Source of the DNA: Curtobacterium poinsettiae
Lineage (GTDB): Bacteria > Actinomycetota > Actinomycetes > Actinomycetales > Microbacteriaceae
NCBI RefSeq assembly: GCF_025677645.1
Contig: NZ_CP106879.1
Location: 434,001-498,000, forward strand
Reading direction: 5' to 3'
Length of the DNA stretch: 64,000 bases
The notes below the pieces were generated by a model that ran no database searches, was not told the DNA's origin, and was given only the letters and a program-made list of their open reading frames with translations. The stretch's first letter is position 1; each line of letters starts with the position of its first letter. A program made the position numbers and the translations under genes. Below, in pieces: positions 51,564-60,825 of this stretch.

Positions 51564-51983
51564 TCAGCGGCGCGTGCGGAGCGCGTTCGTGGCCCACAGC
51601 GAGACGGCGATGAGCACGGGCTGGAACAGCAGGCGGACGAAGCGCTTGGTGTCGGTGTCCAGACCGAACCCGTCGCGGTGGTGCATCCACTGCGCGATGT
51701 TGCCGGGGAAGACCGCCAGGAAGAACACCGCGACGACCCAGCCGACGGTCACCTGGCGCCGAGCCAGGAGCATCAGCGCAGCCCCGAGCGAGATCTCCAC
51801 CACGCCGGAGGCGATCACCGTGGCATCCGTCGGCAGCGGCACGAACTTCGGCACCTGCGCCTGGAACTCCTCGCGCGCGACGGTCAGATGGCTGATGCCG
51901 GCCCACGTGAGCATCGCGCCGAACAGGATGCGGACGATGGTCCGGGGGCGGGTGGAGCGGACTGCGGGGGTGCGGGTTGCCAT
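51564..51983 (-). CDS. DoxX-like membrane protein
   Basis: 139 residues from the ATG at 51983. Four hydrophobic segments: TIVRILFGAMLTWAGISHLTVA, ATVIASGVVEISLGAALMLLA, VTVGWVVAVFFLAVFPGNIAQWM and VRLLFQPVLIAVSLWATNAL. The 'FPGNIAQW' and short size suit DoxX/DoxX_2 proteins, some of which protect against oxidative stress. It lies 53 bp after the next gene in a probable two-gene unit. Confidence 0.85.
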   Translation of the reverse strand: MATRTPAVRSTRPRTIVRILFGAMLTWAGISHLTVAREEFQAQVPKFVPLPTDATVIASGVVEISLGAALMLLARRQVTVGWVVAVFFLAVFPGNIAQWMHHRDGFGLDTDTKRFVRLLFQPVLIAVSLWATNALRTRR

Positions 51984-52036
51984 CGGGGTGGTGCCTTTCA
52001 CGGTCGTGGTGGGATTCGGTGGATCGGGAGCCGAGG

Positions 52037-52513
52037 TCAGCGGCTGCGGAGGAGGCGGCGTCGGCGTGCGGCCTCGAAGGTGATCACGGCAGCTGCGGCA
52101 CCGAGCGTCACGATCTGGGCGACCGGACGGCCGCGGGTCGAGGTGAGCAGTCGCAGCACGCCGGCGAGTGTGAGTGCGGCAGCACCGCCGGTCGTGCTCG
52201 TCACCGAGCCGTCTTCGCGGTCGATCACGAGCCGCGTGCCACCGAGGGCGGTCGCCACGACGGCGGACCCAGCGCCGACCAGATCGCTTCCTGGAGCAGG
52301 ACGGAGTGCTTTGGTCGCGAGTCCGACCCCGGAGAGGACTTCGAGGCCGGGGATGCCAAGAGCGTGTGGGACACCCGGTTCGAATCCACGTCGCTGCATC
52401 TGCTGGGCTCGCGCGTGCAGCGGGGTGCGGCGAACCGTGGCGATGCCGTGCCCGGCGAGCAGGCCACCGGTGACGAGGTCGATCCAGCTGGTCAGTTTCA
52501 CGTTGCGCTCCAT
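52037..52513 (-). CDS. membrane-associated protein of unknown function
   Basis: 158 residues from the ATG at 52513; a GTG at 52525 lies inside the palindrome and is less likely. Segments: WIDLVTGGLLAGHGIATV, then LEVLSGVGLATKAL, VGAGSAVVATALGGTRLVID, AAALTLAGVLRLLTSTRGR and VAQIVTLGAAAAVITFEAARRRRLL. Predicted two to four membrane passes; no family recognised. Starts at the edge of a perfect 20-bp palindrome, so regulated by the protein bound there, and probably co-transcribed with DoxX. Confidence 0.65.
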   Translation of the reverse strand: MERNVKLTSWIDLVTGGLLAGHGIATVRRTPLHARAQQMQRRGFEPGVPHALGIPGLEVLSGVGLATKALRPAPGSDLVGAGSAVVATALGGTRLVIDREDGSVTSTTGGAAALTLAGVLRLLTSTRGRPVAQIVTLGAAAAVITFEAARRRRLLRSR

Positions 52514-52532
52514 TAGGTTGTGCACAACCTAA
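52513..52532 (-). promoter_or_regulatory. perfect 20-bp operator palindrome
   Basis: TTAGGTTGTGCACAACCTAA, exact inverted repeat. GTTGTGCACAAC cores are typical of MarR/OhrR-like sites in actinobacteria (from memory). It covers the start of the gene at 52513. The regulator may be the AraC or MarR here or one elsewhere. Confidence 0.7.
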
Positions 52533-52589
52533 CACGCCCCGACACCGGGAACCAGACCTCGGGTCCTCCCGGCGCGGGATCGGGTACGT

Positions 52590-53252
52590 CTAGGGCGACG
52601 GTCGGCGGCGAAGCGTTGTCGACGGCGGTTCGCCGAAGGTGCCCGCGTAGTACCCGGCGAACCGGCCGAGGTGCTGGAAACCCCAGGCTCGAGCGATCTC
52701 GCCCACGGTGGTGATGTCGGCGTCGGCGGCGCTCAACGCTGCGCGCACCCGGTACAAGCGGACTTCCCGAAGGAAGTGCATCGGCGATCGTCCAGCGTGG
52801 CGTTGGAACGACGACTGGAGGGACCGTACGGCCACTCCCGCTGCGGCGCACACATCCGTGATCGTGATCGAACGGTGCGCGTTCGCGACCATCCACTCTT
52901 GCGCCAACCGCATGGTCGCGGGTCCGGCCAGCAGCGGCATGTCCAGCGCCGGGAACGCGCGGAACGCGTCCGACACGGCCTCTGCGAGGACGACGTTGCT
53001 CGCCGAACGCGACGCCTGGTCGAGTGCCGGGTTGAGCAGTTGCGGAGCGACGGCAGTGATCGTCGTCCGCAAGCGTTGCAGCACCGCGGGATCGGTGATC
53101 GCTTCGAAGCGGAGAGGCGCCGGAACCGTCTGCGCTCGAGCGGCGGCGACTGCCTCGAGGAACGCGCCGTCGAAGCGGATCAGGTGCTGGGTGGTGGGGA
53201 GCGCGTCGAAGGTGAACTCGCGACCGCCCAGGAGGTGCGGTGACGGACGCAC
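52590..53252 (-). CDS. AraC family regulator, N-terminally short
   Basis: 220 residues from a GTG at 53252. The AraC HTH pair covers about 120-215: ATMRLAQEWMVANAHRSITITDVCAAAGVAVRSLQSSFQRHAGRSPMHFLREVRLYRVRAAL, then ADITTVGEIARAWGFQHLGRFAGYYAGTFGEPPSTTL. About 100 residues of N-terminal domain are missing compared with the paralogue at 57937-58881; nothing in frame extends it, because two GC hairpins fill the gap to the hydrolase stop. Either a real short form or a 5'-truncated gene. Confidence 0.8.
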   Translation of the reverse strand: MRPSPHLLGGREFTFDALPTTQHLIRFDGAFLEAVAAARAQTVPAPLRFEAITDPAVLQRLRTTITAVAPQLLNPALDQASRSASNVVLAEAVSDAFRAFPALDMPLLAGPATMRLAQEWMVANAHRSITITDVCAAAGVAVRSLQSSFQRHAGRSPMHFLREVRLYRVRAALSAADADITTVGEIARAWGFQHLGRFAGYYAGTFGEPPSTTLRRRPSP

Positions 53253-53295
53253 CGCACCCCCTGTCAGGGGCCCTGGGACACCAGGGCCTGCGAGG

Positions 53296-54132
53296 TCAGC
53301 TGCGGATGAACGCGAGGATGTCGGGGTTGATGACGTCCGCGTGCGTCGTCAGCATGCCGTGCGGGTAGCCCTCGTAGATCTTGAGCGTTGCGTCGCTGAG
53401 GAGTTCGGCCTGCTTCAGCGCTGCGTCCTGGTACGGCACGACCTGGTCGTCGTCGCCCTGCAGGACGAGGACGGGCACGGTGATGGCCTGGAGGTCCTCG
53501 GTCTGGTCCGTCTCGGAGAACGCCTTGATGCCCTCGTAGTGTGCGACGGCACTGCCCGTCATGCCCTGACGCCACCAGTTCGCGATGACCGGCTCCGACG
53601 GCGTCACGCCGTCACGGTTGAAGCCGTAGAAGGGGCCGGACGCGACAGCCTGGAAGAACTCGGCGCGGTTGGCGGCGAGTGCCTGGCGGAATCCGTCGAA
53701 CACCGAGATGTCGGTGCCCTCGGGGTTCGCGTCGGTCTTCACCATCAGCGGCGGCACGGCGGACACGAGGACCGCCTTCGCGACCCGGTTCTGGGGCTGG
53801 CCGTACCGCGCGACGTAGCGAGCGACCTGGCCGCCACCGGTGGAGTGGCCGATGTGGACGGCGTCGTGCAGGTCGAGGTGCTCGACGACCGCGGACACGT
53901 CGCTGGCGTAGTGGTCCATGTCGTGGCCGGTGCCGATCTGCGACGAGCGGCCGTGACCGCGTCGGTCGGTCGCGATGACGCGGAAGCCCTCGGCCAGGAA
54001 GAACAGCATCTGCGCGTCCCAGTCGTCCGAGGACAGCGGCCAGCCGTGGTGGAAGACGATCGGCTGCGCGTCGGCGTTGCCCCAGTCCTTGAAGTAGATC
54101 TCTGCACCGTCATCGGTGGTCACGTAACCCAT
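53296..54132 (-). CDS. alpha/beta hydrolase (non-heme haloperoxidase-like)
   Basis: 278 residues. HGW oxyanion segment (PIVFHHGWPLSSDDW), nucleophile elbow GHSTGGG (Ser about 98), catalytic Asp near VPVLVLQGDDDQVVPY and His in YPHGMLTTHADVIN. Starts with GYVTTDDGAEIYFKDWG, typical of perhydrolase/chloroperoxidase-type esterases. It hydrolyses esters or makes peracids. Upstream of it in the same direction lies another hydrolase. Confidence 0.93.
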   Translation of the reverse strand: MGYVTTDDGAEIYFKDWGNADAQPIVFHHGWPLSSDDWDAQMLFFLAEGFRVIATDRRGHGRSSQIGTGHDMDHYASDVSAVVEHLDLHDAVHIGHSTGGGQVARYVARYGQPQNRVAKAVLVSAVPPLMVKTDANPEGTDISVFDGFRQALAANRAEFFQAVASGPFYGFNRDGVTPSEPVIANWWRQGMTGSAVAHYEGIKAFSETDQTEDLQAITVPVLVLQGDDDQVVPYQDAALKQAELLSDATLKIYEGYPHGMLTTHADVINPDILAFIRS

Positions 54133-54178
54133 GGTTGCTCTCCTGTGCTGTTCTGCGGTTGTGGTGGTCGGTGGGTGG

Positions 54179-54895
54179 TCAGTCGAGTTCTGCGACGGCG
54201 TCGGTGATGAACGCCGCGACCTCGGTGGGGTGCGTCTGCATCACCAGGTGCGGTCCGTCGATCTCGATCACCTTGCGGACGCCCGCGCGCCGGTAGCCGA
54301 AGCGCTCGACGTCCGGGTTGATGGTGTGGTCGGCGCTGGAGACGATGCCCCAGGACGGCTTGGTCTTCCACGCCGCGACGGACGCGGGCTCGCCGAACGC
54401 GACGGCGGACAGCGGACGCTGCGACACCGCGAGGACCCTGGCCCGGTCGAGGTCGAGGCCACCCGCGAAGACGGCCGGGAAGGCGTCGACGGCCACGGAG
54501 ACGTCGGTGCCGGGCTCGGCACCGTCGATGGGGTAGGGCGCGTAGACGAGGTTCTCGGCGAGGTCGCTGTCGGGGAACCCTCCCTGGAGGGCTCCGAGGC
54601 TCTCGCCCTCCTCGAGCGCGTACGCCGCGACGAAGACGAGCCCGACGACGTTCTCGGCGACGCCGGCGACGGTGAGGATCGCGCCGCCGTAGGAGTGCCC
54701 GGCGAGCAGGACCGGTCCGTCGATCTGCTCGACGAAGGACTTGATGTAGGCCGCGTCGCCGGACAAGCTGCGGTTGAACACCGGCGGGACGAGGACCCTG
54801 TGGCCCTGATCGAGCAGGAGCTTCGTGACGGGCGCCCAGCTGGCGGCGTCTGCGAAGGCTCCGTGGACGAGGACGATGGTCGGTGATCCGGTCAC
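54179..54895 (-). CDS. alpha/beta hydrolase
   Basis: 238 residues from a GTG at 54895 (RBS AAGGAC). PTIVLVHGAFADAASWAPVTKLLLDQGHRVLVPPVFNRSLSGD is the entry, nucleophile elbow AGHSYGG (Ser), Asp near SSADHTINP and His in DGPHLVMQTHPTEV. This is the RsbQ-unlike 'EstC/PNAE-type' alpha/beta hydrolase of salicylate-esterase-like kind. Co-directional with 53296 hydrolase, 47 bp apart, so likely an operon. Confidence 0.92.
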   Translation of the reverse strand: MTGSPTIVLVHGAFADAASWAPVTKLLLDQGHRVLVPPVFNRSLSGDAAYIKSFVEQIDGPVLLAGHSYGGAILTVAGVAENVVGLVFVAAYALEEGESLGALQGGFPDSDLAENLVYAPYPIDGAEPGTDVSVAVDAFPAVFAGGLDLDRARVLAVSQRPLSAVAFGEPASVAAWKTKPSWGIVSSADHTINPDVERFGYRRAGVRKVIEIDGPHLVMQTHPTEVAAFITDAVAELD

Positions 54896-55052
54896 GGTGG
54901 GGTCCTTCCCGGTCCGTAGCCGCTGCTGCGGACCTTCGTCGGTGAAGGGAGGGTGTGCTCCCGTCCGAGACGGTAGGGGCGGGGACCAGCGGTGCACATC
55001 AGTCGTGATGACCGAGATGTGCTTCCGTGTGACCTAGTCGGTCGCCGGACGG

Positions 55053-57803
55053 TCAGTCGGTCGCCAGCTGGTCCGCTGTCGCTGCTGCGGCCTGCGGCCC
55101 CAGCACCGACGGCAGCTGCTGCCGGGTCGAGACGCCGAGTTTCTGGAACGCCGCGTACAGGTGGGCGCCGACCGTCCGGGGCGAGACGAAGAGGTGTTCG
55201 CCGATGGCGCGGTTGCTCAGGCCTCGGGCTGCGAGCGTGCAGACCCGGAGCTCCTGCGGGGTGAGCCGCTCGATGCTGTGTTGCCCGGTCATCGGTACGC
55301 GCTCGCCCGTCGCGCGGATGGCGTCCCGTGTCCGCTCTGCCCAGGTCCGAGCGGGCATCGCCTCGAACAGGTCCAGGGCGGCGTGCAGGACGGCACGCGC
55401 GGTGGTGCTGCGGTGCAGACGACGCAGACGACGACCGAGTCGCAGGAGCGCTCGGGCCTGCACGTACGGGATCGGCCAGCGCTCGTGCTGCAGGGTCGCC
55501 CAGGTGGCCTCGTGGGCGTCGTCGGGAAGGAGCGCGGTCCGGGCGTAGTCGACGGCGGCCCGCACCATGGGGGCATGCCATCGTGCGTGGAGTCGCTCGA
55601 GGTCCACCAACCGCTGCTCGGCATCCGCCCGGTTGCCGGACTCCAGCGCGGCGTCGACGTAGTCGTGGGAGGTCAGGACGGCGAAGGACGGGTTGAAGGC
55701 GTCGTCGTCGGCGTCGAACAGGCGTCGCAGGGGCCCGAGCGCGTCCGCTGCCCGGCCGGAGAGGAGGTGTGCCAACCCCGTCGCGCCGAGCAGCGTGGCG
55801 CGCATCGCACTCGAACGGAGCACCTGTGCGCCGGCCGCGGTCCCGCCGGCGATCCGCTCAGCGTCGGGGTGTTCGCCCTCGAGTGCGTCGAACCACGCGA
55901 GCGCACACCGCGCCGCTGCGGAGAACCCGGCGTCGCCGAGGTCACGGCCGAGTGATGCGGCTTGCTCCGCCAACACCCGTGCCCTGGCGACGTCCCCGGC
56001 CAGGTAGGTGGTCATGGAGGTCCCCATGAGCGCCTGCGGGAACGTCCGCAGTTCACCACGTGACCCCATGCTCGCGAGGGCACGATCGAGCAGGACACGG
56101 GCCGTGTCGATCTCGCCCACCAGGTTGAGCGCGTAGCCGAGGAGCCACGCCGATGCTTCGTCGTGGGCAGTCGGCGCCGCTGCCAGCGCGAGTTCCCGGA
56201 CGCGATCGCCACGGGCGACCGGCTCGGTCCGGGCCGCGAGCAGCAGCGACCGCGGGTCGTCCTCGGGCAGCGCGAGGGCTTCGACGACGACGAGCATGGG
56301 GTCGCCCGGGTCCGCTTGGGCGGTGTGGTCCCAGGCGAGCGCGGCGAGGTGCAACAGTGCGTCGGTGGCGTGCTCGACGGCGCCGGCTGCCTGCATCTCG
56401 GAGACGGCGTGGAGCGCCGGACCGAGGTCGCCGACGGCCAGGCCGGTCCGCCCCGTGGGCAGGGTCTCGGCGATCCACGCGGCCCGCGCGGCGCGCAGCC
56501 GGTCGGGTGCCTCGTCGCGAGCTCGCTGCACCAGCAGCGACGCCTCGGACGTGCGGCCTGACAGTCCGGCGAGTTCCGCAGCGACGATGCGCCGTTCGAC
56601 GCGGTTGACCACATCCGAGGTCAGTTCGGCGGCACGCTCGTAGGCGCGGCTCGCGACGAAGGTGTCCGACATCGCGGTCCGTCCCTCACCGAGCGCGGCG
56701 ATCTCGTCGGCGAGTGCGTCGTCGTGTCCGGTGGCGAGTTCGGCGCGCCACCAGATGGTCCGCGCCGGGTCGTCCTGGTGTTCGAGCACGAGCGACCGCA
56801 GAACCGCGGTACGTTCCGACGGCGAAGCCGCCAGGAGGACCGCCGACTGCACGAGTGGGTGTCGGAACCGGATCGCTCGCGGTGGGACCCACTCGAGGAG
56901 CGACGACGCCGAGGCCTGCTCGGTCCAGGTCGGCGTCGGGAACCTGCCGATGGCACGGGCAGCGACGCGAGCCGCCTCCTCTGGGCTGGTGCCGCCGGAC
57001 AGCGCCACGGCGAGTATCGCCAACCGGACGGACTGGTCCAGCTCCGCGTACCGAGCGGCGAACTCCTGCTCGACCCGGCCCACGACCGGGCGGTCCCGAG
57101 TGCGATCCGCCGTCGCGGCCGACCGACCGAGCTCGTGCAGTGCGAGCGGGTTGCCCTCGGCGCGCAGCACGAGGTCTCGACGAGCAGGCCCCGTGGGCGC
57201 TCCGGAGATCCCGTCGAGCAATTCGTCGGCAGCCGATTCGTCGAGTGGGCCGAGGTGCAGGCGTTGGATGCCCGGGGTCTCCACCATGTCAGAGTTCCGC
57301 GTCGTCATCAGGATCACGACCGGGTCCTCACCGACACGTCGAGCCATCATGCGGAGCGCCCACTCGGACGACGCGTCCATCCAGTGCAGGTCCTCGGCGA
57401 CGACCAGGAGCGGACGTTCGGCCGCGGCATCGGAGAGCAACGTCAGCGCCGCGAGTCCTGCGAGCAGCGGCGAAGGCTGGACCCCAGTCACCACACCGAA
57501 CGCGACGTCCAGAGCACGGCGCTGCGGTGCCGGCAGGTTCGTGATCCCGGCTCGCAACGGGTACAGGAGCATGTGCAGCGCGGCGTACGGTTCGGCCGCC
57601 TCGGCCAGGGTGCCGGTGGTCGTGATCGTCCGGACGCCGAGGCTGTTCGCGTACTGGAGCACATCGGCCACGAGCGACGACTTGCCGATCCCCGCTTCGC
57701 CGTCGATCACGAAGGCCGAACCACCACCAGCCACGTCACGGATCGCATGCCGGAGTGCTGCCGTCTCCCGCTCACGCCCGATGATGGGCTGCGCCATCGT
57801 CAC
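55053..57803 (-). CDS. large LuxR-family ATPase regulator (LAL type)
   Basis: 916 residues. AAA/STAND ATPase domain at about 8-250: IIGRERETAALRHAIRD, Walker A DGEAGIGKSSLVADVL, Walker B LLVVAEDLHWMDASS. A long helical repeat (TPR-like) region covers 300-820. The LuxR HTH is at 850-905: LTPQELRVCTLAARGLSNRAIGEHLFVSPRTVGAHLYAAFQKLGVSTRQQL. Such LAL regulators sense a ligand via the helical part and activate. GTG 57803 or ATG 57797 could start it. Probably activates the hydrolase genes downstream. Confidence 0.93.
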   Translation of the reverse strand: MTMAQPIIGRERETAALRHAIRDVAGGGSAFVIDGEAGIGKSSLVADVLQYANSLGVRTITTTGTLAEAAEPYAALHMLLYPLRAGITNLPAPQRRALDVAFGVVTGVQPSPLLAGLAALTLLSDAAAERPLLVVAEDLHWMDASSEWALRMMARRVGEDPVVILMTTRNSDMVETPGIQRLHLGPLDESAADELLDGISGAPTGPARRDLVLRAEGNPLALHELGRSAATADRTRDRPVVGRVEQEFAARYAELDQSVRLAILAVALSGGTSPEEAARVAARAIGRFPTPTWTEQASASSLLEWVPPRAIRFRHPLVQSAVLLAASPSERTAVLRSLVLEHQDDPARTIWWRAELATGHDDALADEIAALGEGRTAMSDTFVASRAYERAAELTSDVVNRVERRIVAAELAGLSGRTSEASLLVQRARDEAPDRLRAARAAWIAETLPTGRTGLAVGDLGPALHAVSEMQAAGAVEHATDALLHLAALAWDHTAQADPGDPMLVVVEALALPEDDPRSLLLAARTEPVARGDRVRELALAAAPTAHDEASAWLLGYALNLVGEIDTARVLLDRALASMGSRGELRTFPQALMGTSMTTYLAGDVARARVLAEQAASLGRDLGDAGFSAAARCALAWFDALEGEHPDAERIAGGTAAGAQVLRSSAMRATLLGATGLAHLLSGRAADALGPLRRLFDADDDAFNPSFAVLTSHDYVDAALESGNRADAEQRLVDLERLHARWHAPMVRAAVDYARTALLPDDAHEATWATLQHERWPIPYVQARALLRLGRRLRRLHRSTTARAVLHAALDLFEAMPARTWAERTRDAIRATGERVPMTGQHSIERLTPQELRVCTLAARGLSNRAIGEHLFVSPRTVGAHLYAAFQKLGVSTRQQLPSVLGPQAAAATADQLATD

Positions 57804-57936
57804 GGTGTCAGTATGGCAGCGGTTCGGCAGTCGCAGTGTGCTGGTGATCGGCTCTGGCCACCGATCGTCCGGGAGTCACCTTCGGCACCCACGAACCCCG
57901 CTCGTGGTGCAGCCGGGTCCCGCGCTGCCCCGTCGG

Positions 57937-58881
57937 TCAGCGGTCTCGCTGTCGGAGTGTGTGGCTCGGCTGTTCGCCGAACCGTTCCGCGTAGGTCCGT
58001 GCGAACCGGCCGAGGTGGCGGAACTGCCATTTCCGGGCGATGTCCGCGACCTTCGTCGCGGCGCCGTCCTCGAGGTCGCTTCGAGCGCCGTCGAGACGAA
58101 CGTTCCGCAGGTACTGCATCGGGGTGACCCCGTAGGTGCGCGCGAAGGCGCTTTGCAGACCGCGCATGCTCATGCCCGATGTGGCTACGAGGTCTTGGAG
58201 CGAGAGCGGAGTGGGCGCTTCGCGGTGGATCAGGTCCACGGCGCGGGCGAGTGGTGTGGTCGCGCCGTTCCGCGTGACCCGTACGCGGAAGGTGTCGATG
58301 ATGGCGTCAGCGATTCGTGCGTTCAGTGCCGCCCGTGTGTCGCCCTCGACTGCGGCGTCGACCAGTTCGGGTGTGGTCTGGCGGAGCGTTTCCCGCAACC
58401 GTCGGAGCGCGTCGAGGTCATCGGCTTGTTCGTCGAACAGGAGCGGGCTTCGCAGGTAAATTCCGCGGCTGTTGAGACGTCGGTGGAGCAGACGGTCGGA
58501 CAGGTGCAGCATCGAGATCTTGCGGGTGTCGGCGTCGAAGTCGTAGACGATGCTGCTCGAGAGGAACATCGGCCGTCCTGGGATGGCGGTGATGGTGTCG
58601 CCGGCTTCAGTGGTGATGGTCGCGATGCCATCCGCGATCCAGAACACGATGTGTTCGAGGCGTGGCCGCATGCGGCCTGTCCGGGTGCCGTCCACGACGG
58701 CCCCGCGCATCGACACGTCCGCATCGCCGGCGCTGATGTACTGGAACTGGTCGAGGGAACCCTCGACACCATCCGCGAGGCCGTACGTTTCTTCGAGCTC
58801 GGTGCCGCGGTGTTCACTGACCGCCACCACTCGCATCTTCCGGAACGTGGGCGGCCGTTCCGGGAGCGGCGTCGCCGTCAC
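57937..58881 (-). CDS. AraC family regulator (AraC-binding-like domain 14)
   Basis: 314 residues from a GTG at 58881, giving usual family length; longer in-frame starts exist (ATG 59163) but the extra part is Cys/Pro-rich and unlike protein. N-terminal cupin-like domain (FQYISAGDADVSMRGAVVDG, ITAIPGRPMFLSSSIVYDFDAD), C-terminal AraC HTHs: LSLQDLVATSGMSMRGLQSAFARTYGVTPMQYLRNVRLDGARSDL and ADIARKWQFRHLGRFARTYAERFGEQPSHTL. Nearly same HTH layout as 52590. Controls cluster genes or itself. Confidence 0.87.
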   Translation of the reverse strand: MTATPLPERPPTFRKMRVVAVSEHRGTELEETYGLADGVEGSLDQFQYISAGDADVSMRGAVVDGTRTGRMRPRLEHIVFWIADGIATITTEAGDTITAIPGRPMFLSSSIVYDFDADTRKISMLHLSDRLLHRRLNSRGIYLRSPLLFDEQADDLDALRRLRETLRQTTPELVDAAVEGDTRAALNARIADAIIDTFRVRVTRNGATTPLARAVDLIHREAPTPLSLQDLVATSGMSMRGLQSAFARTYGVTPMQYLRNVRLDGARSDLEDGAATKVADIARKWQFRHLGRFARTYAERFGEQPSHTLRQRDR

Positions 58882-59168
58882 CACGTCATCGTGACATCCC
58901 GTGAGCCGGACCCCAAGTCCGAGGCGAGCAAGCGCTGCGGCATGCGGATACAACAGCGATCTGCAGTCCAGGACCGCGCAGTGCGGTGCAGCAGGGTCCT
59001 CAGCTGTGGACGACTGACTCGGTGTGGTTGCCCGCAACTGCGGACCGCTGCCGAAGAGCTGCTTCGGCCGTCCCGTTCGGGGCAACGGAGTCGTGCTGCA
59101 GTTTCGCCGCAGCCCCGGCGCGTTGAGCGGTAGCTGGACGAGTGGCTCGGCGGCCGTCAACACCTCGC

Positions 59169-60533
59169 CTACTGCGGCATGTCGACGAACCGCGAGAACA
59201 TCCCGTGGAACGCCACGGTGATGGTGTCCGTCGGTCCGTTCCGGTGCTTCGCCACGATCAGGTCCGCCTCACCCTGACGCGGGTTGTCCTTCTCGTACGC
59301 CGACTCGCGGTGCAGCAGGATGACCATGTCGGCGTCCTGCTCGATGGAGCCGGACTCACGGAGGTCGGAGATCGCCGGCTTCTTGTCGGCACGCTGCTCG
59401 GGACCACGGTTCAGCTGCGACAGGGCGATGACGGGGACCTGGAGCTCCTTGGCCATCAGCTTCAGGGCACGCGAGAACTCGGAGACCTCTTGCTGGCGGC
59501 TCTCGACCTTCTTGCCCGAGGTCATCAGCTGCAGGTAGTCGATGACCACGAGCTTCAGGTTGTGCTGCTGCTTGAGTCGACGGCACTTGGCGCGGATCTC
59601 GACGAGCGTCATGTTGGGGGAGTCGTCGATGAAGAACGGGGCGTCGTTGATGCGGCCGCGGGTCTGGGCGATGGTGGTCCAGTCGCGGGAGTCCACGGTG
59701 CCCTTGCGCATGTTCTGCAACGGCACGCTGGTCTCGGCGGAGAGCAGACGCATCGCGATCTCGGCGCGACCCATCTCGAGCGAGAAGAACGCGGCGGTCT
59801 GGTCGTGCTTGATCGCGGCGGCGCGGCACAGGTCGAGCGCGAGGGTCGACTTCCCCAGGGCGGGGCGGGCGGCGACGATGATGAGCTGTCCGGGGTGGAA
59901 GCCGTTCGTCAGGCCGTCGAGCTGCGCGAACCCGGTCGGCACGCCGGTCATCTGGCCGTCGCGGCCCTTGGCGGCTTCGATCTCGTCGAGCGCGGCGGAG
60001 ATGGCGTCGGTCAGCGGGACGTAGTCCTCCGTCTGCACACCACCGGCGACGTTGTAGACCTCGGCCTGCGCGCTGTTCACGAGGTCGGTGACCTCACCCT
60101 CCGACGCGTAGCCCATCTGCACGATGCGGGTGCCGGCGTCGACCAGGCGACGGAGGACGGCCTTCTCGGCGACGATGCCGGCGTAGTAACCGGCGTTCGC
60201 GGCGGTCGGCACCATGCTCGTGACACTGTGCAGGTACTCGGCGCCGCCGGCACGGGACAGCAGACCGGTCTTGGTCAGCTCGTCGGTGACGGCGATGACG
60301 TCGGTGGGCTCACCGTGCGAGTAGAGCGACAGGATCGCGTCGAAGATGACCTCGTGCTTGGGGACGTAGAAGTCCACACCGCGGGCGGTCTCGATGACGT
60401 CGGCGACGGCGTCCTTCGACAGGAGCATGCCGCCGATGGTCGACTGCTCCGCGAGCATGTCGTGCGGCGGGGTGCGTTCCATGCCGCGCTCCGCGTAGTC
60501 CTGCGGTGCGGGCTCAAGATGTGCGATCGGCAC
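59169..60533 (-). CDS. dnaB: replicative DNA helicase DnaB
   Basis: 454 residues from a GTG at 60533, chosen for AGGAGAG five bases upstream; no intein is present. N-terminal domain (PPHDMLAEQSTIGGMLLSKDAVADVIE), linker helix, RecA-like core with Walker A ARPALGKSTLA (about 205), Walker B LKLVVIDYLQLM and arginine-rich C-terminal motif. The product unwinds DNA at the fork as a hexamer. It is the last gene of the rpsF-ssb-rpsR-rplI-dnaB block but has a 569-bp gap and own promoter region before it. Confidence 0.97.
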   Translation of the reverse strand: MPIAHLEPAPQDYAERGMERTPPHDMLAEQSTIGGMLLSKDAVADVIETARGVDFYVPKHEVIFDAILSLYSHGEPTDVIAVTDELTKTGLLSRAGGAEYLHSVTSMVPTAANAGYYAGIVAEKAVLRRLVDAGTRIVQMGYASEGEVTDLVNSAQAEVYNVAGGVQTEDYVPLTDAISAALDEIEAAKGRDGQMTGVPTGFAQLDGLTNGFHPGQLIIVAARPALGKSTLALDLCRAAAIKHDQTAAFFSLEMGRAEIAMRLLSAETSVPLQNMRKGTVDSRDWTTIAQTRGRINDAPFFIDDSPNMTLVEIRAKCRRLKQQHNLKLVVIDYLQLMTSGKKVESRQQEVSEFSRALKLMAKELQVPVIALSQLNRGPEQRADKKPAISDLRESGSIEQDADMVILLHRESAYEKDNPRQGEADLIVAKHRNGPTDTITVAFHGMFSRFVDMPQ

Positions 60534-60662
60534 ACGCTCTCCTCTGTTGACGACGCGGACCTGGACCGACGAGACAGCACCCACCGGCCGGAACCCGCAC
60601 CCCTGTTCCTACCCCCGGCGACCGACATCCCCGAGTCGCTGGGCCAAGCTACGGCCCCGAAG

Positions 60663-60825
60663 TTATCCCCAACAAACGGCCCTGTGGATAACTCTGTGGA
60701 CAGCCTGCGGAACACGCCGGACCACTGTGTGGAGAACTGTGGACGAGCCTGTGGAAAAAGGACCGTACGAACACACTTTCGACCGCTTGACCTGGGCTTT
60801 TCTGGTTCACACCGTGTGTGGAAAA
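60663..60825. promoter_or_regulatory. DnaA-box cluster upstream of dnaB
   Basis: TTATCCCCA (60663), TGTGGATAA (60683, exact box), TGTGGACAG (60695), TGTGGAGAA (60728), TGTGGACGA (60738), TGTGGAAAA (60750) and TGTGGAAAA (60817). Seven near-matches to TTWTCCACA in 163 bp, six in the same orientation. The 60534-61102 gap has no gene and is AT-richer. Function is unknown: control of dnaB, DnaA titration or replication. Confidence 0.6.
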
